Source of the DNA: Mycteria americana
Lineage: Eukaryota > Chordata > Aves > Ciconiiformes > Ciconiidae
DNA length: 64,000 bases
Reading direction: 5' to 3'
Assembly (NCBI RefSeq): GCF_035582795.1
Contig: NC_134365.1
Span: forward strand, 220,551,887-220,615,886
Shown here: positions 14,401 through 64,000 of the stretch, one piece after another
Layout: each line of letters begins with the position of its first letter
Position numbering within the stretch: position 1 is the first letter of the stretch
The notes under the pieces: model-generated
What the model was told of the DNA's origin: nothing
The model's database searches: none
What the model saw: the letters and a program-made list of their open reading frames with translations, nothing else
Made by a program: the position numbers and the translations under genes

Positions 14401-16720
14401 GGCCTTGCAAAGCCAACGGCAATCAAAAGCCAACTAGTACGAGGCATTCAAGAGAGGAGAGCTGGGTTAAAGGAGATCACAACAATAGATTTACTGAGGT
14501 ACCTCTCGGTCCAGCCACCTCTCTCCTCTGCTGCAATCCCTCAAATGTCACTCTGAGCCCAGTCTTCAGCACTCCCTCTTTCAATCTTACAACCACGCAG
14601 CTCCTGGGGCTGTGTCCTGCATTGCAGTGGGCTTCCACTTCAGATCTGTGCAGGCTTTTCGCCAGGGGGGATGCTCAAAACGTGGCATTTCTGTTCTGCT
14701 CAGAAGTCTAACATGTCAAAAATATGTATTTATAAAGTTTAATATTTGGAATTAAATTTCTGTTAAAACTCCGGCAAAAAACCCCACCTGTTTTGGAAAA
14801 ACTGGAGGCAGATGCAGTGAATCCTGGATGCCGTGACTCAAAAGAGGCCCTTGGTACTGGGAGCGAGGGAGAAGTCCCCATTACTGGCAGGGAAGCCCAA
14901 GGAGGCATCGAGGGCTTCTTGGCTCTGCAGACGGCTGGTCCTTGTCTCTAGGTGTTGTTCATGGGCTTCCAGCTCCACACAGGCAGTCTGCAGCTGCGAT
15001 GTTCCTTGACCTTGGTAGGAAGGCCTGCCTTCGATGGAAACCCGGGAGTCCCCAAGGGGACAGCAGCACGTGCGGGGACTTGGGGGTTTGCGAGCCTCAG
15101 GGAGACAAAACTTTCCAGCAAGACTCACCAGGGTTTGGGGAAGTCCTCTCCCAAGTTTCCACGCAACTCACTGAAGCACTGAGGTGTTCTGGTTTAGCTA
15201 CTGCTACAATTTTTTAAAAGGTTTTGCCAAACCAGCATTTCCTAATGAAATCTGCTTCATTAGAAAAATTCATTGATGGTTTTCCCAGTTTGCTTTCTCG
15301 TTTCAGAAACAAGACCCCGCCCAGTGTCCACCAAGACAAAGCTGAACCAGCCCTGGTGCATGTTCGCCTCTGCTGAACCAGCTACAACCTACAGCACAGA
15401 ACTCACGCCAGCTTTTTCTCGCTGCGCTGCCTGCAAGGGGACGTGCAAAACCTGATTTGGCATATCAGAGCGACACAGACAGATAAAACCCGGCCTGCTG
15501 GTACAGAACGTAACCCGTCAGAGCATTTTGGACACATCCGAGCTGGCAGAGGGAGTTTATCTGGATCAGCGCTCCATCGTACAGGGCCACGGCATTCTTG
15601 GATTAGCACAACGTGCCCTAAAGCTGGATTTACTCTGTCACCGAACCATGGCCTCAGAAAGCCTCCTGCCACTTTCACGCCTTAACAAGTGATTATTATC
15701 TGGCTTAGTCTCAGCTCTGCTGGCTCAAGCACCCCAAGAGGAGCGGTCAGATCCTTTCACTGAAGTTCCTGGGAAGTCCAAGCACTCACTGCTTCCCTCT
15801 GTCTTTCTTCCAAAGCTCTGCCAAAAGAAGCTTCCCTCTGCAAAGTCTTTCTCTTCTGGCATCCGAACGTGCTTGGCTGGTCGAGCGCTGCCGAGCAGCC
15901 CTTCTCTGCCGCGCGGTTTGTTGTCTCCCACCGTTACTGATGTTCTCAGCAACGTTTTTCAGCCACAGTCCCCTCTTTGCCTCTTCCTCTTGCTGCCATC
16001 CGGAGCACCCCTTCCTCCTTTTTAAGGAGCAGCAATAATTTCTGTCATCTCATTCCCAAGAAAAATGCCAATTCTTCTGTTTTAAAATCAACTCTGCTCA
16101 CTCCACAGCAATGCCTGTGGCGATAAACCAAGGGAGCATGAACAGGAAAACACGCAATGCAATGGGTCATACCTCACTTCTCAGAAACCAAGATATTCTT
16201 ATGAAGGAGGACGTGAAATTAAAAATAGAGTTTATATTTTTTAAAAATCCTGTAGCCTTACTTTTAAATGACCAGCCTCTCATGTCTCTTCATGCAAGTT
16301 TACTCAGGAAGTTAATCTGAGGTTGTTGCTGTTTTCTCTCCACACTTGATGCCTGCAGACAGAGTGCCCGCCCTTCGTCATTCCCCTATGTTAAGCAGGA
16401 AGGAGGCCCCAGTCTTAAAGAAATTAATGAGTGCAGTAATTTGTCCGGGATACAGAGGTGAAGCCAAATTTGGCCCACTCTGCAGGATTCAGCTGAGTAA
16501 AAAAGACAAATAGCTGTGCTATGGGACTTAAAAAAAGCTGCTGTCAGCATTCCCAATGCAACTAGACCTGGAAATTCATTCGTCTTTCAAGAAACAACGG
16601 AAAAAGGAGAAGCAGTTACAGTAGACAAAAGTAATTACACCAGAGCAGAAGCATACCTCACAGCAATTGCCCTTGAATCTGCATTAAAAAAGAAAAATCT
16701 AAACCAAAACCACTCCATTT

Positions 16721-16742
16721 AAAAAAAAAAAAAAAAAAAAAA
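16721..16742 (+). repeat. 22-base poly(A) tract
   Basis: An uninterrupted run of 22 A. An ATTAAA hexamer lies 32 bp upstream (16683-16688), so it could be the tail of an old processed transcript, but the upstream sequence is not one I recognise. Confidence 0.8.
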
Positions 16743-18339
16743 GGTAAAAATTCAGGAGCGGAATAAAACCAATTTCAAAATAGAAGGGTACTTTATCACG
16801 CGGCTCGATAATGCACAGATTTATCTTTGTAAAGATTAATCTTCAGGTGATGCTGGCACCGCTCTGCAAACAGGACGCAGGGGCACAGAGAATTTGTCCA
16901 GGGAGGCGAACATCGGAGCAGGGAGCAGAAATGAGCTCCCAGCTCCTCAATCCAATGTTTTAACGTGACCATCTCTTCCCTGATCAGGCTCATTTCACGT
17001 TCGTCTGGCTCATGCCACAGCCACGACCACTTTTGTGTTGATCAGTAACGCTGCTCCATCAGCGCAACCTCTTCCTTCAAAGCATCCGGTTAATTTTGTT
17101 TCCGTCCTCACTGCAAATTCAGAATGCAACGTAAAATAGTATATTCTCATGCAGCAAAATCCCGCAGGTCGAATGTTAACGGTGTATTTCCAGAGCCATT
17201 CTCAGCTGCGTGAAGATGCACAGGCGTATTAGCGATCCAAGCCTGAACCCCAGCCTCAGCAGCACGCTCTCTCCCAGTAAGCACTCAGAAAAGGACCCAG
17301 AGTCTTCTCCATCTGTGGGTACCTACACTGCCTGTCCTGCCTCCAAGCACATTTTTGGCTGAAATGATGTATTTAGGTGCAAGAAGAACTGGAGTAGCTG
17401 GGGAAAACCATCTGTGGAGCTCAGCTTGCAGATTCGAGGTTGAATAGCTTCTACTTTCGTAGCGAAGATGAAGCACTAAAAAAGCAAGCTTACCCATGTC
17501 TCCTGTTCTTCACAGCAAATCCTGGATGACTCAGGAGAATATTGAAGAGATATTCACATGGTTACGTTTTTGTTGGGTGAAATGACATAAGAGAATCTAA
17601 AGTCTTCTCTAAAGTCCATTTAATCCTTGGCCACTGCCCAGGCTGTCAAGTAGCAGGGACAGGAGCAGTGACAATTTTCGTGAGAGGCGATGCTGGCTCA
17701 ACAGAGCTACACGGAGATCGCCGGGCCCGGTTCCTTCACCGTGCTCCCTTCAGATACCAGCTGTGAAATTCAGAAGACAGCAAAAGAGAGTTTTAAACAA
17801 ACTGGCGGAAGAATTGCTGCTTAACACATTTGAGATAGGCCAAGAGGTTGGAAAATTGATTACAGGGAGAAAACTTGAAATGGGAAGAGGAGGAGGAACG
17901 AGATCGGGCTGCAAACTGATCTGGCAGGCACCACAACACACCTCATTCACTGGTGATGTGGTCTGGACTCCAGATTTGAAACCTCCACAAGCCGTTTCCA
18001 ACGTACAAAGCAGCCAGCCTCTATAGTATGTGTTTTTTTCCAAAATGTTTTTGGGAACAGAAACAAGGCCATGTCAGAACATTGTTTTTTGTGGACCGTT
18101 AAGGAGGTACAATCTGAAGCCTTGATCCCATAATCCGATTTCTGAGTCTCCGTGGCGATTGCACAGCACTGTTCAACACGGAGCTTCTCTGTGTTGGACC
18201 TACGAGACTCCAGACCAGCTGAAGCGGCAATCTGGGATCCACAGACAACACAAGTCCACAGCGCTTGCTTTCTGAAGGGTTTCTGGCTGATTTAAAAGCT
18301 CTTCTTCGCAGGGAGTGCTCACAGAGAAGTACAGAGAAA

Positions 18340-18718
18340 GAAGTTTTCAGCCTGGAGAAGAGAAGGGCCAGGGGAATCTCATCGATGTCTATAAATACCT
18401 GGAGGGAGGGTGCCAAGAAGACAGAGCCAGGCTCTTCTCAGTGGTGCCCAGTGCCAGGACCAGAGGCCATGGGCACAAGGTGAAACACGGGAGGTTCCCT
18501 CTGAACATCGAAAAATACTTTTCACCATGCGGGTGACTGAGCACTGGCACAGGTTGCCCAGGGAGGTTGTGGAGTCTCCATCCTTGGAGAGATTCAGAAG
18601 TCATCTGGGCACGGTCCTGGGCAACCGGGTCTGGGTGGCCCTGCTTGCGCAGGGGGGTTGGACCAGATGACCTCCAGACATCCCTTCCCACCTCAGCCAG
18701 CCTGTGGTTCTGTGATCC
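18340..18718 (+). mobile_element. CR1 LINE, 3' end fragment
   Basis: The sequence begins near GTTTTCAGCCTGGAGAAGAG and continues through CTTCTCAGTGGTGCCCAGTG, GAGCACTGGCACAGGTTGCC and AGGTTGTGGAGTCTCCATCC, ending with a diverged GGTTCTGTGATCC tail. These blocks are the end of the reverse-transcriptase ORF and the short 3' UTR of avian CR1 retrotransposons. The copy is 5'-truncated, as nearly all CR1 copies are, and carries frame breaks, so it is dead. Its strand is opposite to RPS3 and FCHSD2. The matching copy at 52191-52602 has the same block order. Confidence 0.93.
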
Positions 18719-21604
18719 TTTTCCACACGACAATCTCATCAGCTTTCCAACAAAGCAGTGCCATATACTCAGACAGAAAACTCAGTGATGGCTGTATACA
18801 AGAAATAGTTTTAATAATTTACTAGGAGAAACTTTTTTCACTCAGCCCCTCTCAGTTTTATCCCCCGCTGGGTCTGCCATATGTGATATAAACTAAATCA
18901 TGGTCTGCTACAATAAAAATAATTCCAGGGTGTATTTTTTTTTTTTGGGGGGGGGGGCCGAGTTTCCCCTTGCGCCGTAGAGCGCATTCCAGCACGTTAA
19001 ACAACAGCCTGGTGACCTGCTGCCTCCGCTGCTTGCCGTTTTTCTTCAGCTTGCGTAGGAAAGTACAGCTGTCATACGATTGTACCCAGACTCCGCACAC
19101 AAACGCCGCTGTGTTGAAATGGTGAGTGATTGCACTTGTACTTCAGCAAACCCGTTATCATCCTCCTCTCCTTGCGGCAAACAGAGGGGTGGTTATTCAC
19201 CGCACGTCTGGTGTCTGTTCCAGTTCAACTCTGCTAACCACAGAGATTTCTTGCCTGCTCCAGTCTGGCCCTGGTATCACTGCAGTGCTTTTATTTTCTG
19301 GACGAAACGACCTGCAATGCAGAGGCTCACTTGCTAAAGTGATCCTTCTACCAGATCTGTAATCCTCAATCCCCCTGGGTAATGCCTGGAGTAGGAAACT
19401 ACTTGGTATAGTAAGCACGTCAGCATTTTCCTAGCTCCATTTTTTATTGGCTCATTTGCTGCATCCCTGACTTCAGTTAAGTTTTCTTTCCTTTTACCCC
19501 TCACTTTCTCCAACCTCCCTCTGTGCCTTGAACTGAGGTCTCAATATCCCCGAGCTCTTTGAAGAGAGCTGGCCAGATGTAGGCTAGAAGGGTACAGCGT
19601 ACTTCCTCCCATCCCTCCCATCATTTTTATGTAGGGCAGCAGATCTGCAAACGGAGGGGACGCTTTCCGCGGCAGCAGCATCTCCCCTCTTAAGCTTCCT
19701 GGGAGGCTCAATACAAGGAAAGGCTGATTAGGGTAGATTTCCTGCTCCTCCTGCCTCTGCCGTGCTGAGATTTGCAGGTTATTAATTATAGGGACCTTGC
19801 TGGAAGAGCAAGAATGAAAAAAGTGCAAGTTGCAGAGCAGCCAGTCCTCCACGTTGTATGCGGAAAAGCAAAAGATATTTTATTTGGAGAAGAGGGTGGG
19901 TGGGTTCTCCTTTTTAATTACTATTAACAGTGAGAGATGCTTGTGCTATATGGGAAAGAGAACTCACCCACGCGCCTGGGTTTCTTTTAATATTTCCACG
20001 AAACAAAAAGAAACCCCAGCACGATTAATTTGTAGTAAGGTACGTTACATCATTTACCTCATCACTCCTGTCGAGTCTCGGTCTCATTATCCTTTTTGAA
20101 AATCTGGGAACCAGAGCCATCAGAGGAAACCCCGGCTCTAACGGAGACAGCGATGGTCCTGCTGCCAACTTCCAGAGACCAACATTTCAACCTTTGCGGT
20201 GGGCAAGTTCCAAATATCCCAAGCAGAATATATCACCACAGAGCCTTTGTTTTCCCTCAGCACCTTTTTTTGCCTCTGAATGGCCGCCGCGTGCTGTTAA
20301 AACCGCAGCCATCTCCCACTTGCGGGCAAACGGCAGCAACGGGGGCTTGCTGCTCAGTTGGGAAAGCACTTCAGGGTGAAGAGATTTTCATGGAAATAAG
20401 TTATGCTCATGTTAATGGCAAGAATGATGCAATCACAGCACACCTGCTGAACGGGCATTATCTGCGGGGTTTGTTTTGTCACGGCACAGCTTTTAGGGAA
20501 GGGGGAAGCAGAAACAGTAGAGGCATGAAGGCGGCCTCTTAAAAAAATGGAAGAAATGAAAAGTGGCATCATCGGTGGATTTGAGGATTAACATCATCTA
20601 TAAGCGATACTGACGGTGAAAAGAATCACAAGCAAAGAGGTTTGTGTGTGATGCAGCAAGAAAAGGAGAGATGCAACGAGCAAGAAGCTAAAAGAAAAGG
20701 ACAAAGCGGTCAAAGCAGCAAGCCAGGACAATCATTTTTGGAGGAGTACCGTGAATGCATATAAAAAGCAGGGGAAGATGGGATTTCTCAAAGGAAGAGG
20801 CTGCAGGAGCTCAGGGAAAAAATGATGAAAGCCTGTATAACAGTTCTGTGTGAACAGTGGAAATGAAAGATTAAAGATCTAACCCAACACCACGGCAATG
20901 CCCAGCGGCCGATCGTGCTGGAGCCCTACTGCAGTGAGCTGTGTTCAAACGGGGTAAACTACAGTCTCGACTCCAAACAGCTGAAAGCAAAAATCGGGAG
21001 GAAATCAGCACGAATCACTTGGCACCTAAGGCAAAAAGCACTCACCTTGGAGAAACTGAAATTAGCCAAGCAAGGAGCTGGTCACCGGCGGGTGGCTTCT
21101 GAGTGCCAGCAAGAAAATGTTAACAGGGAAACGTAGAGGATGAAGGGATCCTAAAGCCAGAGAAGGTTTGGGATGCAGCGGAAATACTCCTCACACAATT
21201 AGGCAAATCAACCCTATTAAAGGACAATGACACTGAAGAGTTATTATCAATCACACTTTCCCTCTCTTTCTTTACGCAATTATCCTAATTGCACAAAGGC
21301 TATTAAGCAGTTATTTTGATAACTGGAGCTTTGTTATTGGCTCTCCACTTTTGGCATAATTTTGTTCCTCATATAAATACCACCTTAAAGCCATGTTTAA
21401 AGACCACTTTAAGTATGTGCGTAAGCATTTTCCTGAGCAGGAGATTCCAATTTCTGTGTCAAAGCACAAACCGTAAAAATGATACCCAAGAAAATGTACA
21501 TTTTTATCCCCAAATGCCAGGTTCTCCCTCAGTCACGGATCTATGCCCAAATCTCCTAACGACATTTGCCACCGGTGGAGCGGTGTCTGTATCGAGACAA
21601 CGTC
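18719..21604. other. Intergenic between CR1 copy and FCHSD2 poly(A) site
   Basis: Mostly AT-rich, non-coding sequence. It includes a T12-G11 homopolymer junction at 18935-18957 and a candidate regulatory patch at about 21181-21350, where the inverted repeat GCAATTA-TCC-TAATTGC (21276-21292) lies near SOX-like CTTTGTT/ACAAAGG words. No open frame here looks like a gene. Confidence 0.5.
18935..18957. repeat. T12-G11 homopolymer junction
   Basis: Twelve T are followed directly by eleven G. Such a tract is prone to slippage and sequencing error, so its length should be treated as uncertain. Confidence 0.9.
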
Positions 21605-21623
21605 ATGGATTTAGTTCCACTTT

Positions 21624-21629
21624 TTTATT
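21624..21629 (-). terminator. FCHSD2: Probable FCHSD2 poly(A) signal (AATAAA)
   Basis: The minus strand reads AATAAA here. It is the only canonical signal I found between the stop codon and this point. Cleavage would be expected about 10-25 nt further on, near 21605. Confidence 0.6.
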
Positions 21630-22647
21630 ATTCAACTTTTTATACATAATAAATACAAACTTTTTACAGCCAATATAAAGAAAGCATTTGCACCTATGCT
21701 TTCAGTGTACTGACGCTGTACACGATGATACGTCGAATACATGCCCTGTATGAAGAAATCATAGGTAAAAAGGAGGCATATTTTTACAACTTTTCTTCTT
21801 TTTTTTTTTTTTAAATAAAATTAGCAGCTCTTACAGAAAATATTTAAAAATACAACTAAAGAGACTTTAAATAACACTTTCTGAATTTTGAAAGTCCAGG
21901 TATGAAGGACACAGAAAAACTGGCCAAAGAAATTGAACATGAACATTATGGCAATACTTGCTTTTCTTCTGCATTGTGAAGCTTTCAAAATTTTTGCAAA
22001 CAGTTAAATCTTTTTTAAAAACTTTTTTTTTTTTTTTTAAACTTAAGAATAAGTTTGATAAACACATAAAAAGACCTCAAACAGATCAACAGGACAAGAG
22101 GTGCAAAAGAATGAAAAATATGGAAAAGACTTCATTGGACAGTCACCGATTCCATAACTGATCCATGAATTGTTTTCTTCAAACAGCCCCACTCTTGGTT
22201 AAAGATCCCACTGGGAAAGGAGATTGGCAAACACGGATGTCTCAGAGACCCAGCTTGGGTTGGGATTTACAAGTATGTGCAAAGTTTATGATAAAATCTT
22301 GTTAGATGATTTTTTTTTTTTTTTTTTTGTAAATGCAGCCTCAAAAAATAGCCCTTGTTAGTAAACTAAAGGTAGAAAACTTACTGGCTTAGAAAAAAAA
22401 AATGAAGACATAAGAGCGCATTCAACAGAACCCATATAACAGCTCAAAAAAACCCAACCTTGTGATGCCTTTTAACTGAAGTTTTGATCTGATGGAGATT
22501 GCTGAAAATAATTTACTAAGTACACAAAGAAAAACCTATTTTCATCCAGTTTTTCCCTCTCCTCTGACCACTTCTCTCCATGTTAAACCTCAGAATATCC
22601 TCTGCCCTTTTCTTTCAAACAACAACAACAAGAACAAGAGATCCTTC

Positions 22648-22690
22648 TCAGAGATCTTCCTTTCAGAGATCTTCCTGTTCAGAGATCTCC
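22648..22690 (-). repeat. Threefold imperfect repeat in FCHSD2 3' UTR
   Basis: On the plus strand the unit TCAGAGATCTTCCT appears twice and then a third time in shortened form (TCAGAGATCTCC), spaced 15-16 nt apart. On the transcript this is a series of AGATCTCTGA words. No function can be assigned from sequence alone. Confidence 0.8.
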
Positions 22691-23840
22691 AATTGAAAAT
22701 TAGTTTTGAAATTCTTTTACTCTCTATTTCTTGCCTACGAGGAATTGGAGATGACAGTCTTGGCCACAAAGGCAGTCTGAAGGCTTCGCAGAAACCAGAG
22801 CTTTTCCTGGCTCTCTGGCTTTGGCTAGTTAACGGGCTTCGCATGGGAAAATGCTACAGGACCATCCAATGCAACAACTAAATAATGCATGTAAATACTC
22901 TAAATGTAACTTCTAACTCTAGCCAGATGTTTTGATGACAAAGATATACTGCTAACGTTGGATAATAAAGTACACGGCAATAACTGGGATAAGAGTGACC
23001 CAAATACTTTAAAAAAGAAACCAAAACCCCCAAAATCTGCTAAGAAAAAAATGAAGCTCAATTTCCAGATCTAGACAAAATCTCACTTACTTTTCTACCA
23101 GTTGGTTTATGCTATGGAACAAGATGTTGCTACTAATTCAGCACCTCCATATTAGATACTCTATTACTAAATGTACTGCATAAATATTAATACAAAGAAC
23201 ATTTAGTTCTGTTTAACTGTTAATTATTGAAGAGGTGTGCATTAATGTAATTAACGCCATATGATCTGCATCAGTTTTCCTCATCTATAAGATTATTTTC
23301 CTGTTTCTTCCTTTCTGCAAGGGGATTAAAGAGGAGCCAGCCTCTCCTTATACTTAATTTTCAGTTCCCTTTTTCATTCCGCAAGATCTGATTAATACCT
23401 AATCAGACAAGTAACGCTACTTGAAGAATTGACAATCTTTAACACATTCCTATGGCAACAGTAATATACTGTACTAATGCACGTGATCGAAGTATGCTAT
23501 GACTAAGTTGCATGAATGAGGCTCTTTCCTCAGCCTCCGTATAAAAATTGACCATCTTCAGCCAAGAGAGAAACCTGCTCCAAGGCAATCCTCTGCTCGC
23601 TGTTTGGCCCGTCTTGGTTTGTGCTAAGAGAGGAAGAATGATGTATATAAATCAAAACAAAGAAAAGGCACAAAATATTCATGACTGTGGGAAGGAATCC
23701 ACCATGTCACTGCCACATAAAATCCTCCCTATCTCTCGCTCTATTAAAAGTCTTCATCATGCAAAGGTGCCTAAAAACGAGATTGACCAAATACCACGTT
23801 TGGTCTTGATTGTAGCACTACTACTTAACTAGTCCAATCA

Positions 23841-62433
<38,593 letters not shown>

Positions 62434-64000
62434 CTGAAAAACAACAAGTGCCATTTCGACCGGTTATTTTGTATACTTAAAACATGCTGTACAGTAAAAT
62501 CAGTACACTGTCTCAAACAAGAGCAAATCTGCAGCAGAACCTGGAATGCAACCAAAGGAAATACAAGCCCTGATTCTGGGCAGTACTACCCACCGTTATT
62601 CCAAAATGACTGGCAGGACACGTGCTGAACAAGAGAGACCTACAAAATGCCTGCCATTAACCAACGAGAAATGCCACAAAGGTAAAACGAGGGGAAAAAA
62701 GTCAACTATCAAGTACACGGTATGTGGTGTCACTACCATCAATATTTTTCTCTCCTCTTGTGGATAATTTCTTGTACACAGTTCTTTCTTAAGCTGAAAT
62801 GTCTTATTTTTACACAAATTATTAGTTGCAGGAGCTGAAGAGACTATTGGGAATAATGCATACAAAATCAGTTGCAAAATTCATCTCTCTATATTAGATT
62901 GCTTTCAGAGAAAACTCTCATAGCTTGCATTTTGTTAAGGGAAAACTACTTCAGCTACTAAATTCGTTTAATGATACATTTCAGATAGCATGACACGTAG
63001 CCCTAAACAAATCTCTTATGTCACAATTTACACATATTTATAAAGAAAAACTCAGTGATTGCAATATGAAAAAAATAGTATCACTGGCTGAAGAACTCTA
63101 GAGAGTATTCTCTGCTACAATTGATGAAAATGCATAAATAGCAGCATGAAGTTATAAAAATCTACTACCAAACTGAGGGTTTAAACGTACAGCAGTGTAT
63201 AATAAAGATGGTATTCATCCAGAAATAGCAGCAGCATTGTGTATGACCGAGAATTCTGATTACACTGTATGTACAATGGTAAATACAACATGTTCTCTAA
63301 TGCGTCAAAATGTTGATGCTTGTGTTACCGAAATACTAAACTGTAAAAATTAATCTTCAGTTAAAGAAAGTAAAGAGTCCTCCAGGGCCAATAATGCTCT
63401 CATTTAAAACAGTAAAGTACATAATTACTGCACCAATTTGAGCAGTTGAACATAAACACATTCAAATGCGTAGAAAACATACAGAGAAGGCATACAAGGA
63501 GTCTGTATTAGGAATTGCCATAAATAGAAATTTGGAAAATACTAAAGGAGGAATCATCTGCAGCTTCAGCTGATGCTCAGCACTGACCACGGCATCGAGA
63601 TCGCTTACATTAAACAGCTCCAGCCTTCACATAGTCCTTTAGCTCCATGCGAGCACTGACCGTAGCACACAACTCTGTGCCGTGTCAAATATTCGAAACT
63701 ATTTTAAACCAACTTCAATTAGAAAAACCCCCGAAGTGTAGTTACCGAGGACATGAAAACCTAGACAGTTATTTTAACGCAATCAGCTTTCACTGTAGAC
63801 CTCTAACTCAAAAGCAACTCAGTTCTTCAAAGAAGAAAAAACATCTTTACGACAGCACTCGTAAGAAATTTTCCCTCAAAGCAACAATATTTGGTTATGA
63901 ATGAGAACAACCGTTATCATAACGTGAGACTCGGGAGGGTGTGCAAGTCCAGCAAATTAATACCCTGCAGCATTCTGCACAACATATTTGACAATTGTTA
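62434..64000 (-). other. FCHSD2: FCHSD2 intron, partial (continues past the window)
   Basis: AT-rich sequence upstream of the exon at 62338-62433. I looked for the preceding exon, which should end with the residues before VVRDYN (a Leu-Glu-Asn-Ser-Ser-Lys type ending), and did not see it, so it probably lies beyond 64000. No repeat family was recognised. Confidence 0.75.

Larger units (their letters stand above)
8900..18339. other. Intergenic, mixed composition, no recognised gene
   Basis: GC content falls and AT-rich islands appear (about 9600-10330 and 13740-14300). A T-run lies at about 12080-12102, another at 13728-13740, and a 22-base A-run at 16721-16742. Two plus-strand open frames follow one another at 11418-12380 (320 codons) and 12402-12986 (194 codons). 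The first includes a run of phenylalanines made by the poly-T tract. I recognise no domain in either and the opposite strand is also open across much of the interval, so I do not call them genes. Confidence 0.5.
21605..23840 (-). other. FCHSD2: FCHSD2 3' UTR
   Basis: The region follows the FCHSD2 stop codon and runs about 2.2 kb to the first good poly(A) signal. It is AT-rich, with U-rich and A-rich runs on the transcript (for example at 21799-21812, 22023-22038 and 22311-22328) and a threefold imperfect repeat at 22648-22690. The length agrees with what I recall of the mammalian FCHSD2 3' UTR. The end is inferred from the signal; earlier or later sites may also be used. Confidence 0.75.

Noticed and set aside
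1300..21600. ATG16L2-like WD40 gene tail-to-tail with FCHSD2, as in human
   Set aside because: No WD-repeat or coiled-coil fragments were seen in the open frames on the plus strand. Short exons could escape the eye, so a tblastn search would be needed to exclude it.
62434..64000. The next upstream FCHSD2 exon (end of the F-BAR region)
   Set aside because: I looked for a minus-strand exon ending before VVRDYN with a GT donor and found none. It is expected beyond position 64000.

Overview
The window is vertebrate nuclear DNA, almost certainly from a bird. The evidence is spliced vertebrate genes with GT/AG introns, several CR1 (chicken repeat 1) LINE 3' ends, and a solo LTR of a type I recall as common in bird genomes. 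There are no bacterial-style operons, CRISPR arrays or phage genes. Most long open frames here are chance frames in GC-rich DNA.

Layout. Both recognised genes are on the minus strand. (1) Positions 1-1155 hold the 5' end of RPS3 (small-subunit ribosomal protein uS3): coding exon 1 at 1095-1124, exon 2 at 101-231, and a CpG-rich promoter at about 1145-1290 with a TATA-like box, a pyrimidine (TOP) start region, an E-box, a ZNF143-type site and YY1-type sites. (2) Positions 1300-21600 are about 20 kb of intergenic DNA, GC-rich up to about 8.9 kb and more AT-rich after that, with one CR1 copy near 18.5 kb and no gene I can recognise. (3) Positions about 21605-64000 hold the 3' two-thirds of FCHSD2 (F-BAR and double SH3 domains 2). 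I resolved eleven coding exons (464 codons plus stop). The phases join perfectly and run from just after the F-BAR domain to the C-terminal ITLV end, followed by a 3' UTR of about 2.2 kb. The F-BAR exons and promoter lie beyond 64000.

The FCHSD2 introns carry a 60-bp CR1 tail (27531-27590), a sense CR1 fragment with an ORF2 remnant (35476-36009), a complete solo LTR with a 5-bp target duplication (46267-46830), and another CR1 (52191-52602). The remaining intronic sequence is ordinary and AT-rich with short tandem duplications and homopolymers.

The two genes have no known joint function. RPS3 is a translation housekeeping gene; FCHSD2 controls actin and membrane remodelling in endocytosis. 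The main points worth checking are the RPS3-FCHSD2 adjacency (far apart in human, as I recall), possible divergent transcription at the RPS3 CpG island, weak splice donors around the first SH3 domain, and the promoter-like motifs in the solo LTR. I found no convincing new biological system.
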